This document shows, one piece after another, positions 8,426 to 18,700 of a DNA stretch of 64,000 nucleotides. The DNA is taken from NCBI GenBank assembly GCA_902788095.1, contig CADAIT010000003.1, positions 1 through 64,000 on the forward strand. Direction: 5' to 3'. Position 1 is the stretch's first letter; every line of letters begins with the position of its first letter. The notes under the pieces are model-generated. The model was not told the origin of the DNA. It worked only from the letters and a program-made list of their open reading frames with translations, and searched no databases. Position numbers and translations under genes: made by a program. This DNA is from an uncultured Bacteroidia bacterium. GTDB taxonomy: Bacteria > Bacteroidota > Bacteroidia > Bacteroidales > UBA932.

Positions 8426-8460
8426 TTCGAGGTTGTACCATAGCGTGGGACAACCTCGAA
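8426..8460. repeat. 35-bp palindrome over the -33 region
   Basis: Arms TTCGAGGTTGTACC and GGGACAACCTCGAA (13 of 14 pairs) around a 7-bp spacer. It lies between the end of the WYL-regulator gene (8472) and the -7 box at 8417. It may be an operator for the WYL protein, a terminator hairpin for the WYL operon, or both; read on the + strand it is followed by CTTTTTT. Confidence 0.7.
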
Positions 8461-8471
8461 CTTTTTTCAAA

Positions 8472-9383
8472 TTATTTGTACAATTCAGCGGCCTCAATGT
8501 GCTGGCGCTTGATCTCATCTGCCAGCCACTGCGGAGACAGCACTTTGATGAGCGGCCCTCTGGAGAGAAGCGGTGTGTAGAAGTCAGGCGTAGGCCGCAG
8601 GGTGAGTTCGAAGTCGGAGTAATCTTCCTCGGTAGCCACTTCCTCTTGACTGGGATGCAGCGGCAGGTCGCGCAGGTAGTAAACCTGCTTCCCGAAGGCC
8701 CTGATGGTCACTTTCTCCACCGGGGTGTCCTGTACCGAGAGGATGCCGTAGCTGTTGCGGAAGAAGCCGATGGGGTCGAAGCCCTTCGGGTAGTGGAACT
8801 TCTCTTTGGTGAGCTCCAGCGACTGCACCCGGTCGAATCCCAGCACAAAGATATGCCCCTTGTCATCCGGCTTGTGAACGATGCCGTACCAGCGCTTGTT
8901 GGTGAGCTTCACAAAATATGGATCCACCACTCTCTCGCGTACCTCGGACTCGCCGTATTTCCGATACACCACCTTCACCCGGACACCGCGTTTCATGGCG
9001 TCGATGAACTTGTGCAGGTGCTCTCCTTCGGAAGGAATGGGCTCCAGCACAATGCGGTTATGCACGCCTTTGTTGTCGGAGAGGATGCTGTTCACCGACA
9101 TCGTGGAGAGCATCCAGTTCTGAATGGTATCCTCCTCCAGCACATCGGAATTGTCGATATAATACCGGAAACCGTTCTTCTTGTTGCACTCGATGATGAT
9201 GCCGAAGATATCCAGAATGGAATCCCTGTGCCGATTGAACGTACTTCGGGCAATGGGAATACCCTCGCTTGCATCAGTATCGAGCCAGCGCTGGTTGATC
9301 TCCTCCAGCGTGATGCCGTTCTCTGCCTTGTGGATGGTGTTTACCAGCCAGATGTATTGTTGAAAGAGTGCGTAGGTCTTCAT
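8472..9383 (-). CDS. WYL-domain transcriptional regulator
   Basis: 303 residues. N-terminal winged-helix region (residues about 5-75, with IARSTFNRHRDSILDIFGI), then a WYL domain whose signature reads KRWYGIVHKPDDKG near residue 171, then a C-terminal WCX-like extension. WYL regulators, including BrxR/CapW types, sense ligands (often nucleotides or nucleic acid) and commonly control defence genes (family knowledge). It is the last gene of a four-gene run and abuts the palindrome before the glycohydrolase operon, making it the obvious candidate regulator there. Confidence 0.85.
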   Translation of the reverse strand: MKTYALFQQYIWLVNTIHKAENGITLEEINQRWLDTDASEGIPIARSTFNRHRDSILDIFGIIIECNKKNGFRYYIDNSDVLEEDTIQNWMLSTMSVNSILSDNKGVHNRIVLEPIPSEGEHLHKFIDAMKRGVRVKVVYRKYGESEVRERVVDPYFVKLTNKRWYGIVHKPDDKGHIFVLGFDRVQSLELTKEKFHYPKGFDPIGFFRNSYGILSVQDTPVEKVTIRAFGKQVYYLRDLPLHPSQEEVATEEDYSDFELTLRPTPDFYTPLLSRGPLIKVLSPQWLADEIKRQHIEAAELYK

Positions 9384-9393
9384 ATGGCGTCAA

Positions 9394-10284
9394 CTAATTA
9401 TTGGAACGGAGCCACTCCAGAGCATCCTCCAGAGGGGTTCCAGTTAGGACATCTGGCTCAATGGGGTCATCGCAGAAGACTTCTCCCGTGCGGGCCACAT
9501 CGCATCCGGTGGTGAGCACCAGCTCATCTCCGCCGGGCAGCAGGAATGGTTGATTTGCAGAAGCATATCCTGCTGTAGAACTGCCGAATACGCGCACGTA
9601 ATCAAGTCCTCGGAAGCAAATAAGAGTGGCTTCTCCGGAGCTGGCGGTCCGGTCGTTTGTAAGGATGGCCACCGGACATTCTATGCGAGACTGCTTTTTA
9701 ATGCCAGTGCCCTGCAATACAAAATCAAGGGTTATCCATTGCGTGTGCTTCCTGCTGCGAAAACGAAGCATTTCATTGTCGCCCGGCAGGAAACGGTGAA
9801 CTGCCGATATCATCGGGTACATGTTTCCGCCAAGGTTACCCCTGAGGTCGATAACTACACCCGGAATATTGTCTGGAATTGCATCCAAGACGGTATTTGC
9901 GTATTTGAATCCTTCGTCATGATTGCCGGAGAACGGCGGCAATGCAATGACCGGAATTCCGTCATCCTCTGTTGTGACTGAGGGTGCTGGCCACTCAGAG
10001 ATTGCATCTTCCTTGACTGCATCTGCGTACTTGATTCCAGAGTGTTTGCCGCCTGCGACCTTCAGGGCCGATTCAACTACGGCTCGCTCTTCTTCCAGCG
10101 ATGTAGGTTGGGCCGACAAAGCCGCAGCCTTGGCCGCTTCCCACTCCGGGCCTTCTGCAAAAAGGCCTTGTTTATCCATGAGCCGCACAGCGCGTTGCAC
10201 GTACTGGCTGTTGTCGCCGGAGCAGGATGCGATAAGGATGCTGATGAGAATTGTCCATCTCAAATTCTTAATCTGATCTTTCAT
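9394..10284 (-). CDS. S41-family peptidase lipoprotein
   Basis: 296 residues. The lipobox LIASC gives a lipidated Cys near residue 21. The fold reads as the tail-specific-protease core: VVIDLRGNLGGNMYPM near residue 143 and the nucleophile region ILTNDRTASSGEATL with Ser in TASSGE near residue 217. No PDZ domain is evident, and it is shorter than CtpA-type enzymes. Its start overlaps the polymerase stop by 4 bp (ATGA), so a cell-envelope protease is co-translated with a DNA polymerase gene, which is odd. Confidence 0.8.
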   Translation of the reverse strand: MKDQIKNLRWTILISILIASCSGDNSQYVQRAVRLMDKQGLFAEGPEWEAAKAAALSAQPTSLEEERAVVESALKVAGGKHSGIKYADAVKEDAISEWPAPSVTTEDDGIPVIALPPFSGNHDEGFKYANTVLDAIPDNIPGVVIDLRGNLGGNMYPMISAVHRFLPGDNEMLRFRSRKHTQWITLDFVLQGTGIKKQSRIECPVAILTNDRTASSGEATLICFRGLDYVRVFGSSTAGYASANQPFLLPGGDELVLTTGCDVARTGEVFCDDPIEPDVLTGTPLEDALEWLRSNN

Positions 10285-11675
10285 ATGCGGTTATGTCTTT
10301 GTTCTACTATATGGCGCTCCAGCACCTTGCTGTCAGCAAGGATTTCAAAACAGTCCGTTCCGTCATCGAGGATATGCCTGTGGAATCGGTATGCCGGGTT
10401 GCCCTTGACGGCCTTCTTTGCAGCGGAGAGCGCTGCCTCCCCATTGGGGTACCGGAATACCAGGGCATCGTCTTTGGGGACCGATGCTATCTCCTGCTTC
10501 TTACGTTCGTATGCCAGCATCCGGGCATCCTCCGCCTTGGACTTCTCCTCATCGTATTTCCTGTCCCATTCCCTGTAATACTCCATATTGGGATCTTCAA
10601 ACAGGGACATCTGGATGGCCGATTCATGCGTGAGTTTACTGACGCCCAGCCCCACCTGCCGGATGGGTGTCTGCCCGTCCCAGACCTCGGAGAGCATTCT
10701 CCGGGCCTCGTTCAGGATAACGGCAGTCACATCGGTGGGCTGCGCCGTCTGGCACTGCTTCTGCGCCACTGAGAAATCCTTATACTTGACGAACATCGAT
10801 ACCGTCGATGCCCGGAAATCGTCCCTGCGTATCCTATGGGCAACGATGCAGGCCACATTGAACAGCGCCCGGTCGATGTCCTTGGGGTCCACCAAATCTT
10901 TTGAGAAGGTGCGCTCGGCGCTGTAGCTTTTGGCCTCTGCCGTCTCCGTTTCCACCGGGGAATCGTCCCGGCCGTTGGCATTCTCATGGAGCTGCTGGGC
11001 AAACTTCTGTCCCACCAGCCGGGTCAGGGAGCCCATGCCCAGCTGCGCCAGCTGGCCGATGGTATTGATGCCGTAGGCCGTCAGGCGCTCTTCGGTCTTT
11101 TTGCCCACCCAGAGCAGGTCGCGTACACCCAGCGGCCACATTTTCTCCTGCACCTCGTTTTCCCAAAGAGTATGCACCTTGTCCGGCTTTTCAAAGTCGG
11201 ATGCCATCTTTGCGAGGAGCTTATTGGAGCCGATGCCCACATTTACAGTGAATCCCATCCGGGCTTTCACCTCGTCCTTTAGCCGGGTGGCCACTTCCAC
11301 TGCATTTTCCGGAGTGCAGCGAAGGCTCATGTCGATAAAGCACTCATCGATGGAGAATTGCTGCAGCACCGGGGAATAACTGCGGCAGATGGAGATAAAA
11401 CCCTCCGAGCAGGCTTTGTACCATGTCCAGTCGCCTCCGACGATGACGAGTTGCGGGTATGTGCGCAGCGCCATTGATACGGGCTGGGCCGTCTTGATGC
11501 CCAGCTTCTTGGCCGGGATGGATGCCGCCGTAATGATGCTCCTGCGGTCGTTGGGGTCTCCGGAGACGACCGAGGGCACCAGCCTGATGTCCGGCTTTCC
11601 TTCACGCACCATCTTCACCGCAGACCAGCTGAGGAATGCGGAGTTCACATCGATATGGAAGATGATGCGGGGCAT
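10281..11675 (-). CDS. Y-family DNA polymerase (DinB/UmuC-type)
   Basis: 464 residues. Palm motifs are present: FHIDVNSAFLSWSAV at residues 6-20 and YSPVLQQFSIDECFIDMS with catalytic SIDE near residue 106. Helix-hairpin-helix (LLWVGKKTEERLTAYGINTIGQLAQLG) and little-finger regions follow. Such polymerases copy past DNA lesions. It has a ~60-residue charged tail (KYDEEKSKAEDARMLAYERKKQ) beyond the usual ~410 residues. It is second in an operon after a small HARE-HTH gene (3-bp gap). Confidence 0.9.
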   Translation of the reverse strand: MPRIIFHIDVNSAFLSWSAVKMVREGKPDIRLVPSVVSGDPNDRRSIITAASIPAKKLGIKTAQPVSMALRTYPQLVIVGGDWTWYKACSEGFISICRSYSPVLQQFSIDECFIDMSLRCTPENAVEVATRLKDEVKARMGFTVNVGIGSNKLLAKMASDFEKPDKVHTLWENEVQEKMWPLGVRDLLWVGKKTEERLTAYGINTIGQLAQLGMGSLTRLVGQKFAQQLHENANGRDDSPVETETAEAKSYSAERTFSKDLVDPKDIDRALFNVACIVAHRIRRDDFRASTVSMFVKYKDFSVAQKQCQTAQPTDVTAVILNEARRMLSEVWDGQTPIRQVGLGVSKLTHESAIQMSLFEDPNMEYYREWDRKYDEEKSKAEDARMLAYERKKQEIASVPKDDALVFRYPNGEAALSAAKKAVKGNPAYRFHRHILDDGTDCFEILADSKVLERHIVEQRHNRI

Positions 11676-11678
11676 GGG

Positions 11679-11885
11679 CTAAATGATTAAACGGATCCTT
11701 CCTTCTGATTTACAAAATGTGTCTGGATGAGACATCACTACGGCGTACACCATCTTGCCATCCACCGGAGCCTTGTCCCTGCGAGTGAAAAGGCCGCGCT
11801 CATTAATCTCGCGGGCAATCTGCTCGATTTTCATCCCGTGCCCGGAGCTTGCGAGGAGGTATACTATGGCTTCTTCGATCTTCAT
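11679..11885 (-). CDS. Small HARE-HTH-like winged-helix protein
   Basis: 68 residues: MKIEEAIVYLLASSGHGMKI, then IAREINERGLFTRRDKAPV and KMVYAVVMSHPDTFCKSEGR. This matches the HARE-HTH fold (RNA polymerase delta, ASXL, restriction-linked HTH), which in bacteria often accompanies DNA-modification or restriction genes. It leads the operon with the Y-family polymerase. It may recruit the polymerase to DNA; that is inference. Confidence 0.65.
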   Translation of the reverse strand: MKIEEAIVYLLASSGHGMKIEQIAREINERGLFTRRDKAPVDGKMVYAVVMSHPDTFCKSEGRIRLII

Positions 11886-12001
11886 TTCAAATTAGTCTAC
11901 TATTACAAATCACCAATAGCATCGGGTCATTGACAATGGTTAGTGAGTTGAAATGCCGAGATTCAGTTTACCGAACAGTTTTAGTACGATCATGATGATC
12001 T

Positions 12002-14506
12002 CTAAGAATTCTCTTTGATATAATCCAGTAGCTCTCCGGAAAGCTTCATAGCTCCTTGGGGAGCACCTTTAAGACCATGCTCAAGCAGGTCTTCAAGAGA
12101 CAGCGCATCTGACTCAATCTTCTGAATGAGACGGAGCTTTAAGTACCGATTGTGCTTTGAGCGCTCATTGAACTCTTCCTCAGAGAGCCAATATTCCTTA
12201 TCGTCAATCTTATCGCTATGCGGAATGTCGATTTCTTCTACCTGCATCAAATACTTGATACGGCTTTCCGGCTTTGTCCCATAGAGATAAATAGAATCCC
12301 CAACTGCGAAGTTGTTATACTGTCGCCAGAAAATAACGCCCCGGTCCTCAATACAATCATCAACCCTGAAGATGTTGTTATTTGAGGGCATCATCCATGT
12401 TTCTGATTCGGCATTAACTGGAGCATCGTTTTTTTCCTTTGCGATAAGGAGAGTGAATACCAGGTCATCATCAGAAAGGTCATAGTTCCGATAAATACTG
12501 CGAATGATACGAATCTTTGTATTAGTATCATTGGACATATTCATCCAAACGCCATCAGCGATTTGTTTATGAGGATATCGTCCATCTGGATCTTTTGGCA
12601 CAATCCAACCGTTATTTGGATCTTTGGCCTCAGCTATTAAGAAGCGAGGATCCAGTTCATATAGAAGCTTAAGAATAGTGATTGTGGCTCCAGCCCAGTC
12701 TACAACAGAATACGGTGTGCCGCAAAGACGGAAACTCGTGATTTTTCGACCGGAATAATTAAAGTCCTCATCGCCAATGGGAACTTCATCATCGAGACGC
12801 ACATCCGGCTTGTAATCCGACTCCGGGTATGGCCAGACACCCTTAGCAAGCTCAGCCAGCTTGTCCCTTCGCAGTTTCATCTCTTCTTCCGTCCACTTGT
12901 CGAATTGCGCGATGTACTGATTAAGGCGTAGTCCGCTCTGGGCAAAACCGTTCTCGACAGTCTTCTTTTCAGTGAAGGTGCGGTTGCTGTATTGGGAATT
13001 GTACCCAGTGAGCGTGAGGTTCGCAATGGTGTGCAGCCATTCTTCATGGATGCGGAAATGCTCCTTACCCAGAGCCTCTTGCCATGCCGGAGTCAGCACC
13101 TGTGGCATAATGTGTTCTACGGTTAGCTCTCCCTTCTGAATGTAGTCGATAACATTGTTCTTCTCTTTGCTGCTACCATTCTCAAGTCGGTCGAATATGT
13201 AGGAGCGACTCCTTGGTCGCATGTTATACACCGACTTGGTTGTGAAGTCCCGAACAAACTCATCGTCCTTCGGGAAAATAATCGTCTTGCGCCTATTCTG
13301 TAGCAGATAGACCATTACAGAGTAATAGCTGTCGCTTTCACGCTTGTTTTTCAGAATCTGCTGATGTAATGTTGCAAAGACCTTGTTTAAGGCATTTGTC
13401 GGGTAGCCGCAAACAAGTCTACGGAAGATAAATACCTCAATGCAAGACAGCACATCTCTAACTTCGCTTTCCTCCATCTGGGTGTCCTTTGCATAAGCCA
13501 AGAATCCCATAAGATATGGATATGTGACCGTCATCTCAAGATAGTTAAGACGGGCCATTATCTCATTTGCCAAAGCATTCCCGACATTTGCAGAGCGAAT
13601 CTTATTATACCAGTCGGAGTAGAGCTTCATCTCTGACAAAATAGACTCCATATTTTGTCCCTCGGAGAAGGTCTTGAATGCGGCGTAGATACCCTTAAAT
13701 TTGGGAATTTCGCCTGTTGGGGATTTCAGCGTCAGATAATCTCGGACAAAATTATCAAGGGCATTGTTCCCAGAGCAATACTTTTCGATGAAGCTCCAAT
13801 ACTTGTTATAGTATTCTTCCTGGTCTTTTTCGGAAAGGCCCATGAGAACAAAGTTGCGGATTTTGTCGGCCTCGGTCAATTCCAGTCCTGTAGAGTTGAG
13901 GCTCTCGAAAATCAGCTGAGCATCATCATCGCTACCAAGGAAAATGTCAATAACTATTAGTTTTCTAATAGCATCATAAAAATCGTCCACCGGGAAAGAC
14001 AATGTCTGAATTCGTTTGTAAAAGAATTCATAATTGGTGACAACTCTGGAGTTCTCAAATTCATGACCGTCCCCGAAATCCACGAGATGGTCGAAGGCCT
14101 TTCTGTCTTCTTTATTGAGCTTGAGCCGGATTTTCTTGTCTTTCGGATCAAACTCATCCACGAGGAATTTCTTGTAAATCTTCTCTGCCAGACGAGGGTC
14201 TTCTGGCTCAATATTCCCCTGCTTGATATTCCAATAAATAGCGAGAAATATCAAGCAGACCGTCGTCATGCGCTGCTGACCATCGATGATGAGATATTCA
14301 TCAGCTCCAGCATCCTTGGCCTGCGCACGAACTATACAACCAAAGAAATGATTGGCCCGGTCATTCTTGACAAGGTCCACAAGGTCATTGAAAAGCTGCT
14401 GGCATTGAGGGAATCCCCAGTCATAATTTCTTTGGTATACCGGAATGATGAATCGGTTGTCCGATCCATCCATGAGCCTGATTAATGATTTATCTTTACC
14501 GTCCAT
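12002..14506 (-). CDS. GmrSD-type (DUF262 + DUF1524) type IV restriction enzyme
   Basis: 834 residues in a single chain. The N-terminal DUF262/ParB-like part has IPVYQRNYDW (residues 21-30) and DGQQR (75-79), which bind and hydrolyse NTP; QLIFESLNSTGLELTEADKIRNF follows. The DUF1524 HNH nuclease has VEHIMPQ near residue 460 and HTIANLTLTGYNSQYSN downstream. The C-terminal ~250 residues hold a DNA-associated extension (ITSFRLCGTPYSVVDWAGATI). Family members cut DNA with modified bases (glucosylated or methylated). It lies beside the type IIG locus, so its target must avoid whatever mark that enzyme adds. It has no operon partner. Confidence 0.88.
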   Translation of the reverse strand: MDGKDKSLIRLMDGSDNRFIIPVYQRNYDWGFPQCQQLFNDLVDLVKNDRANHFFGCIVRAQAKDAGADEYLIIDGQQRMTTVCLIFLAIYWNIKQGNIEPEDPRLAEKIYKKFLVDEFDPKDKKIRLKLNKEDRKAFDHLVDFGDGHEFENSRVVTNYEFFYKRIQTLSFPVDDFYDAIRKLIVIDIFLGSDDDAQLIFESLNSTGLELTEADKIRNFVLMGLSEKDQEEYYNKYWSFIEKYCSGNNALDNFVRDYLTLKSPTGEIPKFKGIYAAFKTFSEGQNMESILSEMKLYSDWYNKIRSANVGNALANEIMARLNYLEMTVTYPYLMGFLAYAKDTQMEESEVRDVLSCIEVFIFRRLVCGYPTNALNKVFATLHQQILKNKRESDSYYSVMVYLLQNRRKTIIFPKDDEFVRDFTTKSVYNMRPRSRSYIFDRLENGSSKEKNNVIDYIQKGELTVEHIMPQVLTPAWQEALGKEHFRIHEEWLHTIANLTLTGYNSQYSNRTFTEKKTVENGFAQSGLRLNQYIAQFDKWTEEEMKLRRDKLAELAKGVWPYPESDYKPDVRLDDEVPIGDEDFNYSGRKITSFRLCGTPYSVVDWAGATITILKLLYELDPRFLIAEAKDPNNGWIVPKDPDGRYPHKQIADGVWMNMSNDTNTKIRIIRSIYRNYDLSDDDLVFTLLIAKEKNDAPVNAESETWMMPSNNNIFRVDDCIEDRGVIFWRQYNNFAVGDSIYLYGTKPESRIKYLMQVEEIDIPHSDKIDDKEYWLSEEEFNERSKHNRYLKLRLIQKIESDALSLEDLLEHGLKGAPQGAMKLSGELLDYIKENS

Positions 14507-14644
14507 ATAGTATTAATAATACTTTAGCCATGCACCTACTTGCTTGTCCCGAAACATGGCACAGTTAACTTGTATTGTTCGTGCTTTCAGGTATGTAAAG
14601 ATACAGATTTTTAATGAGTCAACACAATTAAATTCAATAAAGGT

Positions 14645-15232
14645 ATGATTTACGGATACATCAGAGTCAGTAGCGATAAACAGACTGTTGAAAACCAAAG
14701 GTTTGAGATTAACAACTTCTGTAGCAAGAATTCTATTTTGATTGATGGTTGGATTGAAGAAACGATAAGCGGGACAAAGAATTACAACAAAAGAGAACTT
14801 GGAAAACTTCTTAGAAAAGTCAGAAAGGACGATCTCATTATCTGCGCAGAACTCTCCCGTCTGGGCAGGAATCTCTTCATGATAATGGAAATCTTGAATA
14901 TCTGCATGACGAAGGAATGCCGGGTCTGGACCATCAAGGATAATTACCGATTGGGCGAGGATATTCAGAGCAAGGTCCTGGCATTTGCGTTTGGGCTTTC
15001 GGCAGAGATTGAACGCAATCTCATTAGTCAACGGACTAAAGAGGCATTAGCTAGGAAGAAAGCAGAGGGTATGGTCCTAGGGCGTCCCAAAGGCAGTAAG
15101 AACACTAAGCGAAAACTTGATGGAAAAGAAGGAAACATATTAAGAATGCTAGAAAGCGGCATGACGAAAGTACAAATCGCCAAACAATTGAAAATCAGTA
15201 GAAATACTTTGTACCTTTTTTTGTCCCATTAA
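14645..15232 (+). CDS. Serine recombinase (DNA invertase/resolvase)
   Basis: 195 residues, a full-length small serine recombinase. The N-terminal catalytic domain has YIRVSSDKQT with nucleophile Ser9, LSRLGRNLFMIMEIL near residue 80, and the E-helix EIERNLISQRTKEALARKKAEG. A C-terminal helix-turn-helix follows (GMTKVQIAKQLKISRNTLYLFL). All expected catalytic residues are visible (R7, S9, and R in LSRLGR). Its TAA at 15230-15232 is followed within a few bases, in the same frame, by the silent specificity cassette. The obvious substrate is the inverted repeat pair at 15377 and 16078. It is divergent from the GmrSD gene. Confidence 0.92.
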   Translation: MIYGYIRVSSDKQTVENQRFEINNFCSKNSILIDGWIEETISGTKNYNKRELGKLLRKVRKDDLIICAELSRLGRNLFMIMEILNICMTKECRVWTIKDNYRLGEDIQSKVLAFAFGLSAEIERNLISQRTKEALARKKAEGMVLGRPKGSKNTKRKLDGKEGNILRMLESGMTKVQIAKQLKISRNTLYLFLSH

Positions 15233-15742
15233 CACTATGTACAAATTAATGGCAGGTTGGAAAAGGACACTTTCTGGTATCGGTATATCTACCCCAAGAA
15301 TCTCACATTGTTTGACCAAGTAAAGATCGTCGCCCCGGAAATATCCTTGGGTGGTAACTTTACAATAGATTTAAATGGTCGTTTTTATAGTACAACAAAA
15401 GTATATGGCTATGTGAAAAAGGAGGGACTACCAGTCAGTTACGAATTTTTACTTGGGTTATTAAACTCTAATCTCTTTTGGTTCTTTATCCAAAAGACTG
15501 GATATGTTTTGAGAGGAGGGTATTATACCTTCAAAACAAACTATGTTTCTCCATTTCCTTTTCCTGATTACTCGACCCTCCCCAAAGATGTGATTTCTAA
15601 AATTGAGAACAAAGTGGTAGAAATACTGAGGAACGCGTTAGCTGGAAGTGATTCAAGGCTTATTCAGGTCGAGATTGACAAACTGATCTGCACTCTTTAT
15701 GGTGTAGATTATGATGCCATATGTTTAGCTTTATCAAATTGA
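15233..15742 (+). pseudogene. Silent alternative target-recognition cassette of the type IIG enzyme
   Basis: A 5'-truncated coding segment of about 168 residues, with no ATG (the first possible start is a TTG at 15257). It aligns along its whole length with the C-terminus of the type IIG protein on the opposite strand: VAPEISLGGNFTIDLNGRFY against VAPEISLGGNYSIDSDGRFY, then GLLNSNLFWFFIQKTGYVLR against AILNSKLCWWFLNQTGTVLA, and both end at the same family boundary. The stop lies 3 bp from the stop of the active gene. Outside a 35-bp block the DNA has diverged strongly, but the reading frame is intact, as expected for a cassette kept under selection by switching. Confidence 0.85.
15377..15398 (+). 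repeat. Inverted repeat, cassette copy (candidate recombination site)
   Basis: 22 bp identical to the reverse complement of 16078-16099. Two mismatches then 11 further identical bases extend the match to 15411. It encodes GRFYSTT in frame. Flanking codons differ at many synonymous sites, so the identity is not explained by protein conservation alone. Confidence 0.9.
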
Positions 15743-15745
15743 ATA

Positions 15746-18700
15746 TCAACAATCCTCCACGAGACTTATTTCCTCATCACTGAGTCCATACAAAACATAA
15801 ACAAGCCTGTCTATTTCCTTGATGATAGAATCCTTATCTTTGGTGCTATTCCCCATCATAAGGTCCTTCACATGTTGGTATAATAGGAGATCATACTCAT
15901 CTGGAATAACTGGAATGGGGAACGGTTTGAGATATGCGGGTTTGTATCTATAGTAGCCGCTTGCCAACACAGTTCCAGTCTGATTCAAAAACCACCAACA
16001 TAGTTTGGAATTTAAAATAGCCATCCAGGTATAATAACTACCGGGGAAACCATCACGTTTTACGTAGCCATATACGGTTGTTGTACTATAAAAACGACCG
16101 TCAGAATCAATTGAGTAATTGCCTCCAAGAGAAATCTCTGGTGCAACGAGTTTCGGCACGTCTGCATAACCCATGCCCTGATTACGCCCAAACTGGAACC
16201 ACTTGTCATTATCAAACCTGCCTTTTTCTCTAGCACGCAACTCTGATTCACATGCCTTTAAATACTCATACCCTGCAGGGAATATGTCGGAAATTTCCTT
16301 CTCTGTGTACAGTAATGCTTTCTTATTGACAAACTTATACGGGAAAATAACATATCGATCACTGTCTAAGGGCATATATCTATGAACGTCCTCTCCCTTC
16401 AGAAGAGGCTTGATTAACCCATTTTCTATCGTTATCCTTTTTTTCAGATACTTTGAATAACCTTCTATCAAATGATTATCAAGTTCTCTGCACTCATAAA
16501 GGAAATAAACATCATCCTTACTTGTCGCTATGCCTTGGAATATTGATTCAAATACATCACCGAGCGTATACGGACACTTCCTTAGTTTCTCTAGAATGGA
16601 GTTGACCTCTTTATTGGCCAACGTCCAAGGAGAATCTGTATCATACTCAATTTGAGCATAGTCAGATGACTTGAGAGAATTCAAGAATCCACTAAAGCCA
16701 TCAGTTGTAGTAATGTTATTATCTAATTCAACATACTGAAGTTTATCGGAAGAGCTAAACCACTGCAGTCCCGTATAGGTGGAAGCGTCAAAAACTTGAT
16801 AGGCTTTAAGATTGACGATTCTGGAGACGAAATGCTCTTTCGCCAGATATCCGCGAAGGCCTTTCCCAAAATCTGAATTTGTCCATTTAACAGGCATAAT
16901 AAAATGAACCAGCCCATCTCCTTTAATGAGTTGGCGAGCTAATTCTACGAAGAGAACATAAATATCAAAGGATCCTGTAGCAGATAGATAATGCGTAGAA
17001 TAGTAATCAACAACCTCTGGATTTGAATTCTGCAAACTCTGTATCCTCATATAAGGCGGGTTGCCGATTACGCAATCGAAGCCGACAAATCGGCCATCTT
17101 CATCCAAAACTTCCGGAAACTCGATGCGCCATTCAAAAGCACCGATAAAAATCTTGTTGTCCCGGATTTCATCTATCTTGGCCTGTATCTTGGCAATCTT
17201 GCTCTGTAATTCCTTAGCCTGTTTATCGCGCTGAGCCTGCTCTTTCTTACTGATTTCGAAGAGTTGTGGTGATAAAATGTTGTTCAACTCTCTCTCCAAT
17301 TGACTTTTACGAACTAGTTTAGGGTCATTCAAGCCAATCTGGGTGCGGAGATTGCCTTTTATCTGTCGGAGATAATCCTCCAACTGTCGTTTCTCCTCCT
17401 TACTGTGGGCGTTTTTATAGTCGCTTACCGCTTTGCGATAGGCGCTGATGGAAATATCGCTCTTTCGAAGGATTTCTGAGATGTCCTGCCCAAGGTCAAA
17501 GCGGTGCAAGAGCGAGTTCCCAACCTTGATATTTATGTCGATGTTCGGCAGGGTTTCCAACTCAGTATAGCCGCTCTCTTTGGTGTAGTACGCGTTTTTC
17601 AGCAGTTCTATCCACAGGCGAAGCCGACAGATATTGACGGCATTGGGGTTAAGGTCCACGCCGAAGAGGCAGTTTTCGATGATTTTACGCTTCTCGTTGA
17701 ATAGTGTTTCCTGGATTCTCTGGCTCTCCTGATTCCCAGGGATGTAGTTGACGGGGTTTCCGTCCTCGTCGGATACCAGAAGTTCATCGTTTTCTATATC
17801 AATGCTATAGTCCTGTTTCTTAATGCGCTTACCAGAGCCGTCGATAAGGATGCCGAGATCATATTTGGTGCGGATAAGTTCATTGAGAACAGATACCAGG
17901 AAGTGACCGGAGCCCACAGCCGGGTCACAAATACGAAGGGAATCTACAACGGCGTTTGCCTGGGCATAATCCTCGATGTCCTTGTTTTTCAAGGCCTCGT
18001 AGTCCTTGCACGACCAGCCCATCTCTTCATTGAAGCGGCGGACAACGGTCTGTCGAATGGCTTCGCGGCTCATGTACATTGTGACTGCGCCAGGAGTGAA
18101 TACGGACCCGTCTTTGTGTCCGTTGATTTTCTCGAAGATGAGGCCTAGAACTGATGCGCTGATAAGTGTCTTGGCCTGTTCTTGAACTTCTTCGGCTCCC
18201 TCACTTGCAAAGTCGTAAGCGTCCAGAAACTCCAACAGGTAACGAAGTGTAGGAAGTTTGGCGTAACGTGGTTTCTGGCCGTCTTTGAGCACCGTCCCGC
18301 CGAACAGAGGAAGCTGGCTGTTGTTGTCAAGGCTGTTGATGCGAATGGTCTGCCGCTCCAAGGAGGTAATCTCAAAGAGAGAACTGTTCAGGTAAGGGAC
18401 TTTCCCGTATTTAGAGTTAATGATTTCAGGACGGTCTGCGATACGTTTTGCAAGGACCTGGAAGAAGAGTTTGTTTAGTTCGTCGTAGTCCGGAATGTTG
18501 GCCGGGCTCAAAAACGCGTAAGATTTATCCCCTTTATGGTATTTTACAAGCTGGGCTTCAAGGAGCTTTAGGAACAGAACCCGATTAATCCAACCGATAG
18601 TGAGGGATAGCGCGACACCAAATAATTGGTCCGAGCGGTCTTTGCCTAAAGAATAACGCTCTTTCACATTTTCCAACAAGTCTTCGCTGTCCAGAATAGT

